A DNA stretch of 64,000 bases, taken from an uncultured bacterium. Lineage in GTDB: Bacteria; Verrucomicrobiota; Lentisphaeria; Victivallales; UBA1829. Where the stretch lies: assembly GCA_900549415.1 (NCBI GenBank), contig URNX01000005.1:1-64000 (forward strand), in the 5' to 3' direction. The translations under genes and the position numbers were made by a program. Of this stretch, positions 1 to 6,622 are shown in pieces. The notes beneath the pieces are model-generated. The model did not search any database, was not told the origin of the DNA, and was given only the letters and a program-made list of their open reading frames with translations. Positions within the stretch are counted from its first letter, which is position 1; every line of letters starts with the position of its first letter.

Positions 1-144
1 TTTCAAAACAAGGAGTTGAAAAAACGGACAAGGTGTATTAGAGTATTCCCCAACAAGGAATCTTTGCTCAGGATCGCAACGGCGCTCCTGATCGAACTGG
101 ACGAAAAGTGGCTTGCCAATGGGAAGGTCTATCTGAAAGGTTGA
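1..144 (+). CDS. IS256-family (mutator-type) transposase, C-terminal fragment
   Basis: Frame 1 is open from the first base to a TGA at 142-144 and encodes 47 residues. The segment KKRTRCIRVFPNKESLLRI followed by an ATALLIELDEKW-like stretch matches the C-terminal tail of IS256/mutator-type DDE transposases, where a K-R-x-R-V-x-x-F-P-N-x-E-S-L-x-R-L pattern is typical. The catalytic DDE residues would lie upstream of the window and cannot be checked. The tail is intact and ends in a normal stop, so nothing seen here shows the gene to be broken. It is the only mobile-element gene recognised in the window. Confidence 0.8.
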   Translation, partial: FQNKELKKRTRCIRVFPNKESLLRIATALLIELDEKWLANGKVYLKG

Positions 145-187
145 CGGCTGAGATTCGGAGAATTTACAGAAAAAACGTTACGTAGCC
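1..187 (+). mobile_element. Right end of an IS256-family insertion sequence (partial)
   Basis: The window opens inside an insertion sequence. The 3' end of its transposase runs to 144, and the following bases to about 187 include AATTTACAGAAAAAACGTTA, which resembles the right terminal inverted repeat of IS256-family elements. The left end lies outside the window, so the exact boundary and the target-site duplication cannot be read. The boundary at 187 is an estimate. Confidence 0.6.
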
Positions 188-322
188 GAAACTTCCCGGA
201 AGATGATTTTTCATATTTGCCTCTCATGTCAAATGTTTTCTGTAATTATACTATAAAACCGCTTGAAAAGCAATATCTCGAATGTTATATTCCTTATTGA
301 AAAGTCACCTTCTGGAGAATTT

Positions 323-1210
323 ATGGGAGAAATCGCAGAAAAACTGAAAATCGGGAGCTTCACCCGCACCGACGCCGCGCATCTGCTGGATTATATTCTG
401 ACGGAAATTCCGCCGCGGCGGATTGCAGCCGCACACAGGCATCCGGAACCGCCGGAACAAGAGGGACTGGAAGTATACCCGCGCGATGTATTCGATATTC
501 CGCTTTCGGGCGTCAAGCACATCCTCCGCGGAACCGGAAGGGAACGGTGCGAAGAAAATCTGCGGCCCGGTGAAGCACTCTTCACGCCGTCCGAATCCTG
601 GAAACTTCCGCTCTGGGATTCCCCGCACGAGCTGTTCTGCCTGGTCTATTCCGCCGACTTCCTGCGCTGCACCTATGTTGACTGTTCCGTTCCGGATCCG
701 GAAAAGCGGCGTCCGGTCTGCACGCATTTTTATCACACCGCCGCGGCTCCGACGCCCGCCCTCCGCAAACTTCTTCATCTGCTGGCGGAGGTTGACGATG
801 AAACCGCAGCCGCAGACCTCGCGCGCGCCCTGTTCCGTCTGACGCGCAGTTTTTTGACCAACGACACACAGAGCCGTACCGGTAAAGCGGAGCGGACGTT
901 TCAGGAGATCAGGCAGTACATGTCGGAAAACTTCAGTCTTCCCTTGACGCGCGAGGAAACCGCAGCCTATTTTCAGTTGAATCCCAACTATCTTTCGCGT
1001 CTGTTCCGCCAGCGTTCCGGCGACACGTTTTCCGGGCTTCTCCGTTCCATGCGCATGGAACACGCCGCGTTTCTTCTGCGCCGGACAGATCTTCTTATTG
1101 ATGAGATCACTCTTCAATGCGGTTATCAGAGCACGCCGTTTTTCACCTCGGCCTTTCACCGCCACTTCGGTCTTCCCCCCGGCCAGTATCGGCTGAAATA
1201 TAAAAATTGA
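323..1210 (+). CDS. AraC-family transcriptional regulator
   Basis: This encodes a 295-residue regulator with an N-terminal cupin-like ligand-sensing half and a C-terminal AraC double helix-turn-helix (roughly the last 100 residues, from RTFQEIRQYMSENF to the end, with the family signature DEITLQCGYQSTPFFTSAF). The frame is open from a TTG at 263, but I chose the ATG at 323 because GGAGA at 314-318 lies at a good distance. It converges on a pseudopilin gene ending 9 bp further on. Proteins of this type usually bind a sugar and activate neighbouring catabolic genes. The ligand is unknown. The insertion-sequence end immediately upstream may have separated it from former neighbours. Confidence 0.9.
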   Translation: MGEIAEKLKIGSFTRTDAAHLLDYILTEIPPRRIAAAHRHPEPPEQEGLEVYPRDVFDIPLSGVKHILRGTGRERCEENLRPGEALFTPSESWKLPLWDSPHELFCLVYSADFLRCTYVDCSVPDPEKRRPVCTHFYHTAAAPTPALRKLLHLLAEVDDETAAADLARALFRLTRSFLTNDTQSRTGKAERTFQEIRQYMSENFSLPLTREETAAYFQLNPNYLSRLFRQRSGDTFSGLLRSMRMEHAAFLLRRTDLLIDEITLQCGYQSTPFFTSAFHRHFGLPPGQYRLKYKN

Positions 1211-1219
1211 AATCGCACT

Positions 1220-1993
1220 TTACTGCGGCCAGAGGGGGAAACCAATGTCATCCGAATCGGGCATGAACGCGAAATACAGAAAAGATACATGATCCACCCG
1301 CTTGGCGATATTGAAACTGCCGGCGTGACCGTCAACAAACAGAATGTTGTCGTAGCCGCCCGCATGACGCCCGGACGTCCATTTCTTCGCGACAGCCGGA
1401 AGATTGTAATCCCGGCTGTTGCGCGTCGCGGTATAGGAAAGGTTCAATTCGGAATCAATATTGCTTACGTCCCAGAGAGTTGCGGCTTTGGATGGCACTC
1501 TGCAGCGGGTTGCTTTCCGGAGTCCGTAACGGCTGCCGTTGCCGAACCGCTCGTTCCATGCAAGATTCGTGACAGGACGCTCCGAATGGAAAAACAAATC
1601 CTCATTTTTCGCCGCAGGGCAGATCGCCGGACTCGTCTTCGAAGCGCCGGAATCTATCGTCGGGAAACGTTTTCCGCTCGACAAATCCGGCCACAGGGAG
1701 ACCAGCCAGCTGTTTTCATAATTCACATCAAAATTCCACACATCCGAGGTTGCCGGACACCAGTAATCCTCAAAATTCTGCGAGTATCCGGCTGCGGCGA
1801 CCCCGATTTGCTTCAGATTCGAAAAACAGGAAGCCGCCTGCGCTTTCATCCGCGAGGAATTCAAAACCGGCAGCAGAACGCCCGCAAGGATCGCAATCAC
1901 CGCCATCGTCAGCAAAAGTTCCAGAAGAGTGAATTTCATGATTTTTCCACAAAAATACCCGGCACGGGAAAAACGTTCAAACGGATTTTTCAT
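1220..1993 (-). CDS. Orphan pseudopilin-type protein (prepilin N-terminus, VDGH motif)
   Basis: The 257-residue product carries a prepilin-like hydrophobic N-terminus, FTLLELLLTMAVIAILAGV, then a soluble domain ending with NILFVDGHA, the DG-containing motif of the H-X9-DG pseudopilin group. Such proteins resemble type II secretion pseudopilins. I start it at the ATG at 1993, which has AAAAGGTC upstream; an ATG at 1939 directly before KFTLLE is an alternative, and a TTG at 2035 is less likely. Lys precedes the cleavage-site Phe, where Gly is canonical. Unlike the three other pseudopilins here, no hydrolase or carbohydrate-binding gene follows it: the next gene is the convergent AraC regulator. 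It may be a remnant of a fuller cassette. Confidence 0.85.
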   Translation of the reverse strand: MKNPFERFSRAGYFCGKIMKFTLLELLLTMAVIAILAGVLLPVLNSSRMKAQAASCFSNLKQIGVAAAGYSQNFEDYWCPATSDVWNFDVNYENSWLVSLWPDLSSGKRFPTIDSGASKTSPAICPAAKNEDLFFHSERPVTNLAWNERFGNGSRYGLRKATRCRVPSKAATLWDVSNIDSELNLSYTATRNSRDYNLPAVAKKWTSGRHAGGYDNILFVDGHAGSFNIAKRVDHVSFLYFAFMPDSDDIGFPLWPQ

Positions 1994-2123
1994 GGATGCT
2001 GACCTTTTCTGCTTTGTACGAGGACTTTTCCTCAACTATAACACAGAAAAGGAATTTAGCAAACTCTTCCGCAAATTTTTCCGGGACAAAGACTTCTACT
2101 TCTATTCAATCACCTTTTTCAGG

Positions 2124-2158
2124 AATTCCGGAAACCGCTTTATGCGGCTTCCGGAATT
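2124..2158. terminator. Strong inverted repeat, possible transcription terminator
   Basis: Arms AATTCCGGAAACCGC (2124-2138) and GCGGCTTCCGGAATT (2144-2158) pair with one mismatch around a 5-base loop. The plus strand continues with TTCTTTTTTC, so it would terminate plus-strand transcription best; on the minus strand it lies just after the small cysteine protein gene but without a good U-tract. Confidence 0.6.
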
Positions 2159-2166
2159 TTCTTTTT

Positions 2167-2415
2167 TCAGTCCAGATCCACCCATTTCTTCCATTTCGGG
2201 CAGCCTCTGCTGTAAGTCCGCAAGCTCGAACGGCCCTGAAGCAGCCCGCAAGCGGCATCATAATTGTTTTCATGCTGATCCACTTCGATCATGTGCTGGA
2301 CTTTGCCGTTGTACCTGATACTGCGAGTCTCCGCACTCCAGAACTGACAGGTTCCACAGCACTCCTTTACTTCTCTTCTTGCTCCGGTTGTAATCGTGAA
2401 CGATGTTGTTGCCAT
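2167..2415 (-). CDS. Small cysteine-containing protein, probable metal-binding, function unknown
   Basis: This 82-residue protein is supported by an excellent ribosome binding site, AGGAGG four bases before the ATG at 2415. It holds a C-x2-C-x-F-W motif (Cys20, Cys23) and two later cysteines (Cys56, Cys72, the latter in GCPKWKKW), a four-cysteine layout that suggests a single zinc site. The downstream hairpin at 2124-2158 separates it from the orphan pseudopilin. I do not recognise a named family, and no signal peptide or membrane segment is visible. It is probably real because of its ribosome binding site and spaced cysteines, but its role cannot be inferred from its neighbours. Confidence 0.6.
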   Translation of the reverse strand: MATTSFTITTGARREVKECCGTCQFWSAETRSIRYNGKVQHMIEVDQHENNYDAACGLLQGRSSLRTYSRGCPKWKKWVDLD

Positions 2416-2876
2416 AAAATCCTCCTGGCTTTTTTGTTTTTATGCCGATAAAAAGGCACGGAACCAATCCATGCCCATTGAAGGTTCCTGCAAAGCCGGA
2501 GGAACACAAGAAAGAGAAAACGTGTCAATTATACGGCACATTTCCTCAACTTCCGTTCTCCCTGAGCGAATTTGCAAGTTTTTCGACGGGACGGTAAAAT
2601 TTACGCAAAAGACTGTTAATCGTGTTCTTTTGTTTTCGTTCCGCGCAGAAGCCTCCTCGTTTGGCATTTGGCGTTTACTATAACTTCAGGCACACGGTTT
2701 ATCAAGTGTTTTCCGCAAAAAACCGCCGTTTTTGCAAAACCTTGCAATGAGCATTGGATGATTCTGATACAGCAATTTCCATGCCAGCATCTATTACGCA
2801 TAAAAAAAATATATCATCACACAAAAAGAGGTTCATTTTTTGAACATCCGCGTCAATTATTCAACACTTGTTTCTG
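2416..2876. other. Non-coding interval between the small Cys gene and an AraC gene
   Basis: No convincing gene, tRNA or promoter is seen in these 461 bases. Two short dyads are present: GCAAAAA (2715-2721) with TTTTTGC (2729-2735), and GTTCA (2831-2835) with TGAAC (2841-2845). The second lies shortly after the stop of the minus-strand AraC gene and could help end its transcript. The open frames here lack ribosome binding sites. Confidence 0.4.
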
Positions 2877-3743
2877 TCAGCGGCGCTCCGGAGCGGCCCC
2901 CGGAAAAAGCAGCGGGGGTATGCAGTATTTTCGACGATATGCGGAAGCGGTCATGCCGGACAAATGATGGAATTTCCGGCTGAAATAGTAAATGTCATCG
3001 AATCCAAGCGCACTCGCGATCTCTTTGACCGAATCCCGCGACTCGACCAGGAGCCGACAGCTTTTCTGCAAAAAAATCTCGTCGCGATATTCGCGGAAGG
3101 TCGTGTTCCCCGCTCCGCCATACCAGCAGCGGCGCAAACTTGAAACGGACATTCTCAACTCCGACGCAAGTGTTTCCAGATGAATATCTTTCGACAGGTT
3201 CTTTTCCAGATATTCCCGGATCCGCTTCAGCCGGACGTTCTCGGCGGCGCGCTCTTCCGGGCGGGCAAAACTGGATGCAATCAGCTCCCAGCAAAGCAGA
3301 TCTCCCGTATCGCCATCCGTTTCCTGAATACGGTGCGAAGCGACGAACGCTTTCAAACGCGCCAATGCGGACTCAAAGCGGGGGGTTCTCACAAACGGGC
3401 GAACCGGAAAGGTGTCCGGCAGGAATGTATTCGTATTCAAAAGAGCCGTCTGGCAGCTGCCGGGGTAGATCAGATACAGCTCTTCCCAGCTTCCGCCTTC
3501 GCGGGGACCGTACAGCATCGGTTCCCCGGGCCATTGGAGCAGAACGGCAGGAGCAGTCACCGGATAGAGTTTTCCACGCAGAAGGTACGTGCCGCCCCCG
3601 CTCAGAATAAATGAAAAGTTGCATGTATCGAATGAAAAGTTTATACAATCTTTTTTCTCCGGAAGATAACCGATCGTTTCGATTTGCGGCAAGACAGGAA
3701 ACTGTCTGGCAAACGGGGAAAGATGTTTTGTGCCTGATTTCAT
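2877..3743 (-). CDS. AraC-family transcriptional regulator
   Basis: This is a 288-residue regulator with an N-terminal sensing half (a FSFILSGGGTYLLRG cupin-like strand pattern) and a C-terminal AraC DNA-binding domain (from about residue 185; signature SVKEIASALGFDDIYYFSRKF). The start at 3743 is chosen because AAGGAGC lies nine bases upstream; an in-frame extension to 3824 has no such site. It is divergent from the Gfo/Idh/MocA oxidoreductase and ThuA-like genes at 3940-5696, its likely targets. A promoter TTGAGA-16-TATATT on the minus strand lies at 3766-3793. The likely ligand is a sugar or sugar derivative, but none can be named. Confidence 0.9.
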   Translation of the reverse strand: MKSGTKHLSPFARQFPVLPQIETIGYLPEKKDCINFSFDTCNFSFILSGGGTYLLRGKLYPVTAPAVLLQWPGEPMLYGPREGGSWEELYLIYPGSCQTALLNTNTFLPDTFPVRPFVRTPRFESALARLKAFVASHRIQETDGDTGDLLCWELIASSFARPEERAAENVRLKRIREYLEKNLSKDIHLETLASELRMSVSSLRRCWYGGAGNTTFREYRDEIFLQKSCRLLVESRDSVKEIASALGFDDIYYFSRKFHHLSGMTASAYRRKYCIPPLLFPGAAPERR

Positions 3744-3765
3744 AAACTGTTGCTCCTTATGCGGA

Positions 3766-3793
3766 AATATAGCACAGAAAAAAGAATTCTCAA
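3766..3793 (-). promoter_or_regulatory. Promoter of the AraC gene at 2877-3743
   Basis: Read on the minus strand, TTGAGA (3788-3793) and TATATT (3766-3771) are separated by 16 bp. The -10 lies 22 bp upstream of the start codon. Confidence 0.6.
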
Positions 3794-3844
3794 AGAAAAT
3801 CGCCAAAAAGAAACGTTCGTCCATTTAATTGAAAATTTTGTCCA

Positions 3845-3872
3845 TTGCGGAAAAACGCCTGCACGCTATATT
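3845..3872 (+). promoter_or_regulatory. Promoter of the Gfo/Idh/MocA-ThuA operon
   Basis: TTGCGG (3845-3850) is followed after 16 bp by TATATT (3867-3872), inside the sequence GCTATATTAT, which recurs in the divergent AraC promoters at about 10493 and 18691. The start codon is 67 bp further on. Confidence 0.55.
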
Positions 3873-3939
3873 ATCCGCAGGGAACCGGGATGCAAACCGC
3901 CACAGCGTCCCGGCGGAAACTTCAACGAAAGGATTTTTT

Positions 3940-5037
3940 ATGCTGAAAGTCGGGTTGATCGGATGCGGCAACATCAGCAGCATCTACCTGAAGAATGCAC
4001 CGGTCTTTGCAAAGCAGATCATGGTCACATCGTGCGCCGATCTGTGCAGAGAATCTGCGGAAAACCGGGCCTCTCAATACGGAATCAAGGCATGCTCCGT
4101 GGAGGAGATCCTCGCAGATCCGGAAATCGCAGTCATCCTGAATCTCACAACTCCGCAGTCTCACGCTGAAATCAACCTGCGCGCACTTGAAGCGGGAAAA
4201 CACGTTTACTGCGAAAAACCGTTCAGCCTCGACCGGGAGAGCGCCCAGAAAGTTCTGGCAAAAGCAAAAGAAAAAGGTCTGCGCACCGGCTGCGCGCCGG
4301 ATACATTTCTCGGCGGCGGACACCAGCAGAGCCGCCGTCTCATTGATTCCGGCCTCATCGGGAAAGTCGTCGCCGGAACAGCATTCATGCTCTGCCACGG
4401 ACACGAAAGCTGGCATCCGGCTCCCGGATTCTACTATCAGAAAGGCGGCGGACCGCTCTTTGACATGGGGCCGTATTACATCACCGCGCTCATCAACGTC
4501 CTCGGTCCGGTCCGCGAAGTCACCGCAATGACCACCCGTTCCACCGATCTGCGCAAAGGCACCAAGGTCAACGAAGGAAAAACCTTCCCCGTGAAAATCG
4601 ACACCCATATTTCTGCGATTCTCCGTTTTGAACAAGGCGCGGTAATCTCCCTGACCACCAGTTTTGACGTCTGGAAGCACTCGATCAACTGCGCAATTGA
4701 ATACTACGGAACCGAAGGAAGCCTCGCCGAACCCGACCCGAACTCATTCAGCGGAAACATCCGCTTCTTCCGCGCCGGCCTCACCTCAAACTGGAGCGAC
4801 GCCGACAACGCATTCATCTACAACGACAACACCCGCATTCTCGGACTCGCCGATATGGCCGCAGCCATTAAGGAAAAGCGTCCGCACCGCGCATCCGGCG
4901 AACTGGCATACCATGTCCTTGATGTCATGTGTTCCATCCTCGACTCCGCGGAATCCGGAAAAACCGCAACGGTGCAAAGCACCTGCATCCGCCCGGAACC
5001 GCTGGATTCCGGACTCAAAGAAGGAGAAATCAAATGA
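3940..5037 (+). CDS. Gfo/Idh/MocA-family oxidoreductase
   Basis: This 365-residue protein has an N-terminal Rossmann fold with G-x-G motif LIGCGN (residues 6-11), the family motif EKP (92-94) and a C-terminal dimerisation/substrate domain with GPYYITAL. The family oxidises or reduces sugars and sugar derivatives with bound NAD(P), in the cytoplasm. The ATG at 3940 is preferred over an upstream in-frame start at 3829 because GAAAGGA precedes it and the Rossmann strand begins immediately. Its TGA overlaps the ATG of the ThuA-like gene, so the two are translationally coupled. The divergent AraC gene probably controls it. Substrate unknown. Confidence 0.9.
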   Translation: MLKVGLIGCGNISSIYLKNAPVFAKQIMVTSCADLCRESAENRASQYGIKACSVEEILADPEIAVILNLTTPQSHAEINLRALEAGKHVYCEKPFSLDRESAQKVLAKAKEKGLRTGCAPDTFLGGGHQQSRRLIDSGLIGKVVAGTAFMLCHGHESWHPAPGFYYQKGGGPLFDMGPYYITALINVLGPVREVTAMTTRSTDLRKGTKVNEGKTFPVKIDTHISAILRFEQGAVISLTTSFDVWKHSINCAIEYYGTEGSLAEPDPNSFSGNIRFFRAGLTSNWSDADNAFIYNDNTRILGLADMAAAIKEKRPHRASGELAYHVLDVMCSILDSAESGKTATVQSTCIRPEPLDSGLKEGEIK

Positions 5038-5696
5038 AGGATACTGCCATGAAAAACTGTCTCATCTTCCGCGGCGGATGGTCCGGACACGACCCCGTCA
5101 GAACCTCGGATCTCATCGCGGAACGCCTCCGTTCAAAAGATGTTCACGTGGATATTTTCGATTCCATGGAATGCCTGACCGATCCGGAACTCAACAAAAA
5201 ATATGACCTGATTGTTCCCGTCTGGACCATGGGAGCCATTTCCGGCGAAGCGGCAAAAGGGCTTCTGAACGCCGTCGCCAGCGGAACCGGCATCGGAGGA
5301 TGGCACGGCGGAATGGGCGACGCCTTCCGGGAACATACAGACTACCAGTTCATGGTCGGCGGACAATGGGTTGCGCATCCGGGAAACGCCGTTGACTATG
5401 TCGTGAATATCGTGGAGCCTCAAAATCCGCTCCTCGCCGGAATCAGCGATTTCCCCGTTCACAGCGAACAGTATTACATGCACACCGATCCCGGCAATCA
5501 TGTGCTCGCCACCACCCGTTTCAACGGAGAGCATGCTCCGTGGATCGACGGAACGGTCATGCCGGTTGTCTGGACACGTCATTACGGCAAAGGACGCGTC
5601 TTCTACTCTTCGCTTGGACACAACCTCGAAGATTTCGAACGGACTCCGCAGATCCTTGAAATTCTGCTCCGCGGGCTCTTCTGGGCAATGCGCTGA
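5034..5696 (+). CDS. ThuA-like protein (glutamine-amidotransferase-like fold)
   Basis: The 220-residue product begins with a beta-strand and the G-W-S-G-H segment LIFRGGWSGHDP that is typical of ThuA-like proteins, followed by GGWHGGMGD and a C-terminal WTRHYGKGRVFYSSLGHN motif. ThuA-domain proteins adopt a class I glutamine amidotransferase-like fold; in rhizobia ThuA acts with a Gfo/Idh/MocA-type partner, ThuB, in oxidising trehalose and related disaccharides, and the same pairing is seen here. The start at 5034 overlaps the previous stop in an ATGA arrangement and has AAGGAG upstream. No signal peptide is present. The real substrate may differ from trehalose. Confidence 0.82.
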   Translation: MKDTAMKNCLIFRGGWSGHDPVRTSDLIAERLRSKDVHVDIFDSMECLTDPELNKKYDLIVPVWTMGAISGEAAKGLLNAVASGTGIGGWHGGMGDAFREHTDYQFMVGGQWVAHPGNAVDYVVNIVEPQNPLLAGISDFPVHSEQYYMHTDPGNHVLATTRFNGEHAPWIDGTVMPVVWTRHYGKGRVFYSSLGHNLEDFERTPQILEILLRGLFWAMR

Positions 5697-5718
5697 ACCG
5701 GACTCCCGAACGGGAAAA

Positions 5719-5745
5719 TCCGCGCCGTCTCCGAGGCGGCGCGGA
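5719..5745. terminator. Bidirectional hairpin between convergent units
   Basis: TCCGCGCCG (5719-5727) and CGGCGCGGA (5737-5745) form a GC-rich stem between the ThuA-like gene and the end of cassette A. On the minus strand it is followed by TTTTCCCG, a weak U-tract that suits cassette A. Confidence 0.55.
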
Positions 5746-5770
5746 AACACTCTCTCAAACAGGGAAACTA

Positions 5771-6622
5771 TTATTTTTCCCGGAATTCCACGTGATCGAT
5801 CCAGACATCGCCCGGGAAACTTTCCCGCTGGAGATGAAGCTGAATACGTTTGTTTTCAAGCTCCGGAGTCTTGAACTCAAATGTGTACTCTTTCCACTCC
5901 GGAGTCAGGGCAACCGTCTTCAACTGGTAAAGATGTTTGCCGAACTGCTGCTCAAAATCCAGATTCAGGCGCAACGGCTGCGGGGTATCCGCCTTCGCCC
6001 AGAGAGTCATGACAACCGTCTGATTCGAACGGGCGGGCATGTGGCGCGAAACAAGCGCGTTGACTTTGCCTTTTGCAGGTTCGCCCATTTTCAGGCTGTT
6101 CTTACCCTGCAGGAAATCGGAGGCCGCGGAAACATTCACCGCCTCCTGGTCGCCCCAACGCCCTTTCTGCCAGAACGGTTTCCAGGCTCCGGATTCAAAT
6201 TCTCCGTCCGGGATCAGATTCTTTTTCAGATCGGCTTCCTCCAGACGTTCCACTTTCAGATTGCGGAACTTCAGCGTATTCTTCGGTCCGGGGTTCTGGT
6301 AAACACGGAACTCGCCGTTCCCCTTTCTGAAAAACTGATAATGCGTAAACGGCAGAAATTCTTTTTCCGGAACCTGCACAAGTCCGCAGACAAGAACCGG
6401 ATCCGTTCCGCAGAATTCTCCGCTCAGCTTGTAAAAGCCGTCGGACTCCACGAGGAAACGGAAGAGCAGACTGTCGTAATCATGTCCGGGGTAATTCTGG
6501 GTGTAGACGCCCTCCGCGTTTTTCCAGACGCCTTCATGAGTGATTTTCGTTTCGACAGGCTGTGCCGCAAACGCCGCAACGGCGGCGAACATTCCGGTGC
6601 AGATGAGCATTTTTGTCTTCAT
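5771..6622 (-). CDS. Secreted carbohydrate-binding (CBM4/9-like) protein, cassette A
   Basis: The 283-residue protein starts with a signal peptide (MKTKMLICTGMFAAVAAFAA) and appears to contain two beta-sandwich modules. The C-terminal one runs from about residue 135 (LIPDGEFESGAWKPF) to the end (GDVWIDHVEF) and has the N-terminal and C-terminal strand signatures of CBM4/9-like modules. No catalytic motif is seen, so binding rather than hydrolysis is likely. Its ATG overlaps the stop of the large hydrolase gene (ATGA), giving translational coupling, and AAGGAG lies upstream. It matches in size and layout the proteins at 17718-18650 and 54614-55534 in cassettes B and C. Confidence 0.8.
   Translation of the reverse strand: MKTKMLICTGMFAAVAAFAAQPVETKITHEGVWKNAEGVYTQNYPGHDYDSLLFRFLVESDGFYKLSGEFCGTDPVLVCGLVQVPEKEFLPFTHYQFFRKGNGEFRVYQNPGPKNTLKFRNLKVERLEEADLKKNLIPDGEFESGAWKPFWQKGRWGDQEAVNVSAASDFLQGKNSLKMGEPAKGKVNALVSRHMPARSNQTVVMTLWAKADTPQPLRLNLDFEQQFGKHLYQLKTVALTPEWKEYTFEFKTPELENKRIQLHLQRESFPGDVWIDHVEFREK

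Noticed and set aside
2416..2876. Possible tRNA or small RNA
   Set aside because: No cloverleaf, CCA or promoter-terminator pair could be recognised.
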